This document shows, in pieces, positions 8,401 to 16,400 of a DNA stretch of 20,687 nt; position 1 is the first letter of the stretch; each line of letters starts with the position of its first letter. Position numbers and translations under genes: made by a program. Source of the DNA: Lingula anatina (Eukaryota; Brachiopoda; Lingulata; Lingulida; Lingulidae); assembly GCF_001039355.2 (NCBI RefSeq), contig NW_019775833.1, positions 175,894-196,580 on the forward strand, given 5' to 3'. The notes below the pieces were generated by a model, which had not been told where the DNA came from, did no database searches, and saw nothing but the letters and a program-made list of their open reading frames with translations.

Positions 8401-8935
8401 GAAGAGGATGTAGGAAACGGTCATATCCTGATCACTGCTGAGAAGGTTGAAAACGTGAAATAATTTATCTATCTTAGTGCGATATGCACTGATAAATCCG
8501 ATGACACTTCAGATATAAAACGACGAATTACAATGGTCTGGAAGGACATAAGCATTTCTCTTAACACAAAGGAGACAAATCAGACAGGAAGAGATTAGAA
8601 AGTTTTGAATTATGGTGCTCTCGGCCTGTTCTTAGAATCAGCTGGGTTACCAGGTCTATGATAAAGTGCTGAGACACAGAGAGAAAGCTTACCCTTGTGG
8701 GACACATTCTGAGAGGCCAACAAAGGAAAAAAATCATTATTTATTAGAACAGTATACGGACCTCGGGACGCGGTAAACCTAAAACGCGATACAGCGACGA
8801 TTTAACGGACCTATGTGAGTCCATGGTTCAAGCAGTCAGAATGGCACAAAATCGTAACCATTGGAGAGCTTTTGTTAAGGGGGCCACGGCTGGTCGGCTC
8901 CGACCCAACCGTTCATGATGATGATGATGACGACT
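8401..8935 (+). mobile_element. Degenerate 3' tail of a non-LTR (LINE) retrotransposon
   Basis: Broken frames read like the C-terminus of a LINE ORF2 protein. Near 8446-8540 are VENVK..IYLSAICTD and SDIKRRI in one frame, matching the usual VENFKYLGS..DIKRRI block after the RT core. Near 8769-8918 a different frame is open for 50 codons to a stop: GKPKTRYSDDL, AVRMAQNRNHWRAFVKG and GRLRPNRS, the typical GRPKxR..DDL..AxDRxxWR ending. It finishes in an ATG/TGA repeat at about 8914-8932, a common LINE tail. Stops and frameshifts make it dead. The clade is not resolved. Confidence 0.7.
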
Positions 8936-8939
8936 TTTT

Positions 8940-9940
8940 AATTTTCATTCGCCGTGTTTTATTTTCAAAACGGCCATTTAATACAAAAATGTAGGAAATG
9001 AATCTTTCAAAACCTCCGATTTCTGTAAATATGTTTTTCTTCTTTTTTGTGGAGTAAAAAGACAAAAGCAATTTTTTACGAAACAAATTTCATCCCTTAG
9101 GGCTTCTGGGGTAGGCCCTACTGGTATGTACAGTATAATTCAAAAACAGCACAGATTAAGACAATATACCAATAGGGACGATTGAATGTACCGGATATAC
9201 GGCTGTAAGTGACATAATAAAGGTAACACAGTCGGTGCTTGCCTTTTAGCAGTCAGCAACAGTAGCCTCAGATGCATGCTTATACAATAGCGCAAGTTGT
9301 TCTACAAGTTGTGTGATTAAATATCCACAAAATATGATTTCGGTACTAAAGCGATAAAGCTATGTAAAATATCCTTCTTTTTTTTTTCTACGATTAAGGA
9401 TTTTCGCGACAACCTGCACGAGTTCATCGAACAATTTTAACATTTAATTTTTTAGGCAGCGTAGACTAGTTATTTTATACCAGTATTTTGAATGCAAAAC
9501 ATGACTGAATATAGGCGAGAGGGACAGAAATACACCTTCGAACCAATTAATTTTCGTAGCAGTGAACCTTAGTTTTACTGAAATGTCGGAGTAACGAGGA
9601 TTTTGGTTAGAGATAAAAATCGGCACAATGAATCTTTTTTTGTAGGTACCTGAATGACTTTCGGGTTAAAAACATAAAACTAATTATTCAGTATAGATTA
9701 GAGATTATTAAGGATGGGAGATGTTAATACAAAAAGACCAACAGGAGATAAATGTCACTCAAATGGCTGTGTGTACAGAGTGCAAGACTATCAAAAAACG
9801 TTATAGGCCTATATGTGAGAACATGGAAATGTATGGTGAAAACAAGAGCCATTTTTGAACGTTTTACAGTCTATACATATAGCTACCAAAAAGTATTTCG
9901 ATGTCCAAGCAGTCTAGTCAAACATAGGCCTAATTACAAA
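8940..9940. other. Intergenic stretch with nothing identified
   Basis: AT-rich sequence with only short open frames and no convincing splice pairs. It holds a T run near 9377-9388 and TAGGCCTA octamers at 9804-9811 and 9925-9932. Confidence 0.4.
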
Positions 9941-9947
9941 ACCAAGT

Positions 9948-10155
9948 AGTTATAACAGAAGGTTCTGTTATAACTCCTTGACAAAACTATAATTAATCTT
10001 TAAATGAACATTGGGGATCAAAATAATATCCACATTTGAATAATTAGAATTTAGTTTCGTTTAGTTTATTAATTTAGTTTAATAAAGAGGATTTATGAAA
10101 ACTTTTAAAAAGTAAGGCTAGCTCCAAGCAAGGAGCTTCTGTCACAACTCCTTGC
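9948..10155. repeat. Foldback repeats sharing TTCTGTYAYAACTCCTTG
   Basis: A 13-bp perfect hairpin with a 2-base loop lies at 9948-9960/9963-9975 (AGTTATAACAGAA and its complement). The 18-bp string at 9963-9980 recurs at 10137-10154 with two substitutions. A second short hairpin, GCAAGGAG/CTCCTTGC, is at 10128-10135/10148-10155. Together they suggest the two ends of a small decayed foldback element just upstream of the NEK promoter. Confidence 0.45.
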
Positions 10156-10181
10156 GCCAAGTAAGCCTACTACATCCAGGG

Positions 10182-10313
10182 CACTTCCTTGACCCGATTT
10201 GTCGGTATCGGAGTACACATTTATCCTTTTTATATTTGTAAACAAGATGGCGGAAGAGCTTCTAAACTTCGGAACAACTTGAATTGCACAAGTTTTAATT
10301 AGTTAAATTGCTG
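10182..10313 (+). promoter_or_regulatory. Probable NEK core promoter and first UTR exon with YY1-like element
   Basis: CAAGATGGCGG at 10243-10253 matches the YY1 element that commonly sits just downstream of transcription starts in TATA-less animal promoters. An ETS-like CACTTCC lies at about 10182-10188. Together with the NEK acceptor at 10617, this suggests transcription starts near 10200-10245. A possible donor CTG|GTATGA follows at 10313/10314. The ATG inside the element (10247) opens an 11-codon uORF. The assignment is by motif and position only. Confidence 0.4.
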
Positions 10314-10617
10314 GTATGAGTTTTAAATCTTACGTCATATGTGCTAATTAAACTCGTTTTGGCCTTCAATTCATATAAACTAAAAACTAAGATCATATAA
10401 TTTCTTTAAAAACTTGACACAAGAATCAATAACATTCCTTTGTCAAACGGTGGCACTAAATCGGGAAATTTAAAACAGCGATGAGTCAGAAAGTATTTGT
10501 GTATGGTTCACATTCCTAAGTTTCCCCAACATCGTCCAGAAGAACTCGGTATTTGTGTTCTCAATGTTCTGCTAGTAAAGTTAATATGAACGCGCAATAA
10601 CTTTTTATTATTTTCAG

Positions 10618-10722
10618 GTGTACTGTGGAGCTGGAGAAATAGCAATGTAAATGTGACTCTTATGAAATAGAACAAGGAGTCATTTGGTCAGTGTTAGGTC
10701 AATACATATATCATTTAAAATC
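10618..10722 (+). promoter_or_regulatory. NEK 5' UTR in coding exon 1, with three minimal uORFs
   Basis: The acceptor TTTTCAG ends at 10617. Within 26 nt are ATGTAA (10645-10650), ATGTGA (10651-10656) and ATGAAATAG (10662-10670): two start-stop uORFs and one two-codon uORF in series, all ending before the true ATG at 10723. They would be expected to lower or condition kinase translation. The sequence is certain; the effect is inferred. Confidence 0.5.
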
Positions 10723-11338
10723 ATGGATAAGTATGAACGAATACACTCCATTGGAAAAGGGGCATGTGGAGAGGTGATGCTCGTGCGAAACATGTCTACC
10801 AAAAAGTAAGTGTGAACTTTAAGCTACTGGAAGTTTAAATCTCCAGTCTTAATTGTCTCTGACCTCACGTAAGTTTGAGAAAAATATATAAGTAATAATA
10901 ATAAATCAAGTGAGTTGCTTTTACTTTAAATATTTTTGTTAAATGTAGAGGTGTAATAATTTGCAAAACTGCAGAGATGATGATGCTGATGCTGATTATT
11001 GTATCCATGTAATTAATTTTTGTAACATTCTTGATATTATGTAGGATGTTAGCAATGAAGAGGATTGAGCTAGATGAGAAAAAGAAAACTCGTACAAAAG
11101 AAGCTGTTTTACGTGAGGCTAAGTAAGTAAAGAGAGAAAAAGAAACACACACACACATTTTTATTTTCCCGATGAGTTATATTATATGTGAAATTAGTAA
11201 GGTTGTTGATTTAAACAATATATACATTACATTCTTTTTTTATCTTACAGTATCCTAGCTGAATTGAAGCATCCTCATATAGTGTCATATCATGATTCCT
11301 TCTTTGATGAGAAAGAAGAATATCTCTATATTGTTCAG
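10723..11338 (+). other. NEK exons 1-3: kinase N-lobe
   Basis: Exon 1 (10723-10805) encodes MDKYERIHSIGKGACGEV, the glycine-rich loop. Exon 2 (11045-11122) gives LAMKRIEL with the ATP-binding K33 and LREA with E52. Exon 3 (11251-11338) gives LKHPHIVSYHDSFF and the hinge approach YLYIVQ. Intron phases are 2, 2 and 0. The ATG at 10723 is preceded by A-rich sequence and followed by G (AAAATCATGG), a fair initiation context. Confidence 0.88.
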
Positions 11339-13437
11339 GTAAATTCATTGCGCTTTCTTCCTTTTTTGTTGAGCTCAGTGAAGTTTTTCCAGTGTTTTTA
11401 TCTAATGTGCTAATGAATATGATTTTGTGCTGATTGTTTGTTTAGGTTTTTATCTTTTCTTTATCAGTCTTTTTGAATTGTCCATATATAATATGGTATT
11501 TTATGATTTAATGTTTTTTTAACTTTATGTAAATTATTAATAATTTAATTTTGTAAATTTAAGGAATAAGAAGGTATTTAATTTCTTGTAGGATTACTGT
11601 GATGGAGGAACTCTAGATGACAAGATTAAAGCTGCTGCTGTGGTAACCATATCATGCATTTTTGTATTATTCAGACATATTACATATTTAAAATACTTGT
11701 TCGTAAGAGTAAAGCTGAGTCATTGTTCTATGATAAATTTGAGACTATTATGCTGTTTTCATATAGGATGTATTAAGACCAAAATGAACAGAGATATTGT
11801 TTTCATGCTTTTTATATACTGGATATGATAAAATGAACACATTATTAATTTCAGACACAGTCCTTCTTCCCTGAAAAAGATATCATGCATGTAAGCATAA
11901 CCTGGGGATCACCATATATGTAAAAATGTAGTTAATATTAAAAAACAACATAAACATAATGTATGATTATAAAGGTGTTTTTTGAAGAAATGATGAAATA
12001 GATAAACAATGTGTTCTTTGTTTGTTAGTTTTTTTTCTCAGGATTAAAATATATCCTGTTGTCTTTTTTCAGTGGTTTATTCAGATTGCAATGGCTGTTC
12101 AACATATGCATTCCAAGAAGATTTTACACAGGTATAAAGAACTTATTTTGGTCTAGATTTGAACTTATTGTTTGAACAGTCTAAGTAATGAATATGTTAC
12201 ATTTAAATGCATCTATAAAGATCTACCGTGTTTGGCACAATGTCTGAGCTTTTGGCTTGCTGTCTTCTTCAGGGACTCAAAAAAAAAANTGCATGTAAGC
12301 ATAACCTGGGGATCACCATATATGTAAAAATGTAGTTAATATTAAAAAACAACATAAACATAATGTATGATTATAAAGGTGTTTTTTGAAGAAATGATGA
12401 AATAGATAAACAATGTGTTCTTTGTTTGTTAGTTTTTTTTCTCAGGATTAAAATATATCCTGTTGTCTTTTTTCAGTGGTTTATTCAGATTGCAATGGCT
12501 GTTCAACATATGCATTCCAAGAAGATTTTACACAGGTATTAAGAACTTATTTTGGTCTAGATTTGAACTTATTGTTTGAACAGTCTAAGTAATGAATATG
12601 TTACATTTAAATGCATCTATAAAGATCTACCGTGTTTGGCACAATGTCTGAGCTTTTGGCTTGCTGCCTTCTTCAGGGACTCAAAAAAAAAAAAAAAAAA
12701 AAAAAATCAACCCTATAGACACCCATTAGAAACCCTAGTACAGTCCATAATTACTTATACCCAGAACCTCTTTGAACAGTCTAGTATCACAGTTGTGGTT
12801 TTGTCCTCTGAACAATGTAATTAAATCTTTAAATCCCTTTTTGGTGAAATGTCTATTACAAAAACTTGATTGGTCCATTATATTTGTTCAGTGTTTTTTA
12901 AAACTGATAAATTGACATATATTTCCTTTCAGAGATTTGAAAAGTCAGAATGTTTTTCTCACCAAGAAGGGTGTTGTTAAATTAGGTTAGTGAATTTGAA
13001 ATATTGAAATTGTGCCTGAACATCTATTCTGAATGTTATTGATTAGCACACATAGACACACAAGGCAGTCTGTCTTGTAGAGCATTTGATGCATCAATAT
13101 CTATTTGTTGTGAATCGGTTTATTTAGCCTTTTGATGTCAAGTATCAAAATCTTTATCATTTGTCACCTTAGCAACATTTCATGGTAAATTATTATAGTC
13201 CATGTGAGGTGTATAAATAAACAAATAACCCAGCATTTGTTTCATATATATATATATATATGTATTTATATTCAGGTGACTTTGGCATATCCAAAATGAT
13301 GGACAACACATTAGACATGGCCATGACTTGTGTTGGTACTCCATGTTACCTTAGTCCAGAACTATGTCAAGACATTCCATACAGCTCAAAGTCAGATATC
13401 TGGGTAGGCCATTATATTGATCTTAATTTTTAGGAGA

Positions 13438-13468
<31 letters not shown>

Positions 13469-16400
13469 TGCATGCGTGTGTGTGTGTGTAAAAATATGTC
13501 TTTTCAGTAGAAATACAATTGAGTCCTAGCAGACAAATACACATACTAAGCAGTGTATTCTTTGTACAATGCATTTTGCTGTTTTTTTCTTTTCCTTTCA
13601 ACTTACATTTATTTAATGAGAGATGAGGGTCATTTGGTACTATACTTCATACAAAATTAGCTGTTGATGATGTTGTCATGTGTTGTATTTCAGGCCTTGG
13701 GATGCCTTCTCTATGAAATGTGTGCCTTAGCTCCAGCCTTTGATGCATACAATCTGGTCAGCCTGTTCTATAAGATAGTCAGAGGAGAGTATGCAGTAAG
13801 TGATATTACATTTACCCCAAGAAGTCTATTTAAAATGTCTTCATGTAGGCATATGCACATATATTTTGCTTTTCTATTGGCAAAAGTTAAGTTTTTAAAA
13901 GTTTGGTTTTATGTTGAAAATATTTATTTGTTACATTGTATTTGATGATTCCTAAATAGTAAGGATAATATCGATGTTTTCTCATACTTTCTCATAGTTT
14001 CAATTACTATCCAGAATTGTTTGTGCAATTGTATGTCTTAATTGATAAGTTATGTTAATTTATCCTAGGATGTACCTGATATTTATTCTGATGCTTTCAA
14101 AGATCTGGTAAAAACCATTTTAAACAAGTCCCCAGAGGAAAGACCAAGGTAATATTTTGAAATACAGCATAAGTTTTTAATCATTTTGTTTCCAAAATAT
14201 TATCACAAATTAATATTAGTACTTGTGAAGCATGGCTTATCTGATTTAAAACTGGTTCGATTCTTAAAAATAAATGTTACAGTAAATATCTGAGTAACAA
14301 TTTTAAGGTGTTTCATGTATATTATTTCTGTGATGTAAAAATGATGATGGCAGAAATTATCCTTTTTTTTTATCTTTTAGTGCTAGTGCAATATTGAATC
14401 TACATTTTGTGAAAGAGCATTTATCTGAGTTTATAGAAGAGAAGGAGTATCTTCTGCAGCAGAAAATCATCAAAGATACATCCTTGCAATTTTCTAAAGG
14501 TGCTTCAAATCGACCAAAAAGCTCCCCATTGAAGTAAGTTGTTGCTTTTTGCATTCATCTTTCTGTTATTTTTTTCATATTAAATGTATCATAATCTATA
14601 TTATTGTACAATTTATGTAATTTTGTTTATAACTGTAGATTTCAATAAAAGCATCATTCACAAACTTGTGTGCTACAGTGCTTGATAACGTAAGGTTATA
14701 TATCCTGTTAGCTAAAATTAGGCTAAAGAGCCTAAAGATTTTATAAAATGATTTTTTTTTCTTCTGAAAATGTCGACTTGCCTAGAAAAATGACGTAAAA
14801 TCTACATCAAAATGTTCATTGTGGTTCTTCTGAACTCCCAGTTCCAACACGACCTTAAGTATTTGTTAGTTATAACCTGATCAGTATTTGACATGTCTGA
14901 TATTAATATGCACATATCTATTGCAATTTAGCCGCAGCCTCTCAGTAGAACCCACCCCAGCCAAAGAAGGCCCTCGTCTGAGAAGGCAGAGGCCAAGTAC
15001 AGCTCACCCAGACACAACCAATTCTTCTTCCTGTGACAGCAGTTATGTCAAGAGCAGTGGAGACAGTAATGATTTTTCTGTAGATGTGCTTTCAGATGTT
15101 AATAAAGGTATAATTTGAAGGACAATTATGATGAATTTAGTTGTTTGAAGTTTCCATTTTTGATACCTTGTGCTTACAACGTAAAGGCATCTTGAACCCT
15201 TAACGAAAGAAAAAATATATCTACATCTTCAGTCAAACTCTAGTCTATCTCTTGCCTATGATGAAATTTGATATGTTCGCATGAGCCTTGCATTAGAATC
15301 AGGGACAGTTTTTTATTGTTTCTCAGTCTTCTGAGATTGTTAACCAGCTGTTTATTTACTCAGACAGTGAAATTGTGGAAGAAGTACTGCCAGATGTGAA
15401 AACAAGTAATGAGGGAGAGGAGTCAGACTACTCAGATGATTTTGATGAAGAGGCAGTGAATTCAGCTTCAGATGTGGAAGAAGGTTTGTACCCTTGCTTG
15501 AGATATTATTATGTACGTAGATAATTTAGCATCACACACTAATAATGTATCACAAAAAAATTGCCAATCTAACATTGTTTATGTAGGCCTAGGGATGCAG
15601 GTAAATTTGTAGTAGCAAAGTAAACATTATGATGGTTATTTACATATAGCAATGGCTTTCCATTGCCATAACCTGTAAAACTAGAACTTCAGTTGCTTCC
15701 ATGGCATATATTGTGCAATATTGAATTTATGTTGCTTGCTTCTTGTTATAACAATAGTGAAGCATTGTAAAACCATTTGTCCCTTGTAGCTTACAAGCAG
15801 ATTCTAAGTAACATGGATGGTGAGTACGTGTGTATGCATGTTGACTTTCCTTTGGCAAAATTTGATGTTAGCTGTCAATTTTAGAAAAAAAAGTATTCAA
15901 ACCTCTCCAAAACAGCGTTCACCATCTTTCATTCCCTGTGTTGATCACAATTACAAAACTTATATTTCACAAAGTGTGGTTGTTAGATGTAAATGCATAC
16001 TGGTACATGTAGCTCTTGTGATTTACCCAGTAGTAAATATTATATGTGCTAACTTAATTGTGGTTAAAAGATTTTCAAAATTATTTAGGGCAGATATAGA
16101 TATTTTATTTCATTTTTGAATGTGTGTGTCTTAAGTTTGGGATTGGGCTTACTTTTATGGTTTGATATTATGTTAAGTCTATTTATAAGAATGTGGCTAT
16201 TTGATAGATATGATTGAAAATATGAATAGCCAGAAGTAACTTAATTATATTAAAGGAACACTTAATGTTTTAGATTAAAGTAAAGACTAATAGAATGCAG
16301 TAAGAAATGTAAACTCGCTGTTTGTGGCTTCAGTAAAGTGATCTCACACATCAAGAAGTAAAGCTAGTTAAGTAAAGTTTGCAGTAAATTTGGATGAAGT

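Larger units (their letters stand above)
11592..12985 (+). other. NEK exons 4-7: hinge to catalytic loop
   Basis: Exon 4 (11592-11642) encodes DYCDGGTLDDKI. Exon 5 (11855-11890) is only 36 nt (TQSFFPEKDIMH). Exon 6 (12073-12131) encodes WFIQIAMAVQHMHSKKILH. Exon 7 (12933-12985) completes HRDLKSQNVFL with the catalytic aspartate D133. The interval also contains the artefactual second copy of exon 6 (12477-12535). Because exon 6 is 59 nt, using both copies would break the frame. Confidence 0.85.

Noticed and set aside
9752-9949. 65-codon plus-strand frame near two TAGGCCTA octamers
   Set aside because: It has no family motif, no consistent splice sites and average AT-rich composition.
12073-12535. 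Mutually exclusive duplicated exon 6 in the NEK gene
   Set aside because: The introns are as identical as the exon, an N and homopolymer mark the join, and the two encoded peptides are the same; true alternative exons would differ in protein sequence.
14245-14270. B-box-like GGTTCGATTC suggesting a tRNA or tRNA-derived SINE
   Set aside because: No A box or cloverleaf can be drawn upstream, and no SINE tail follows.
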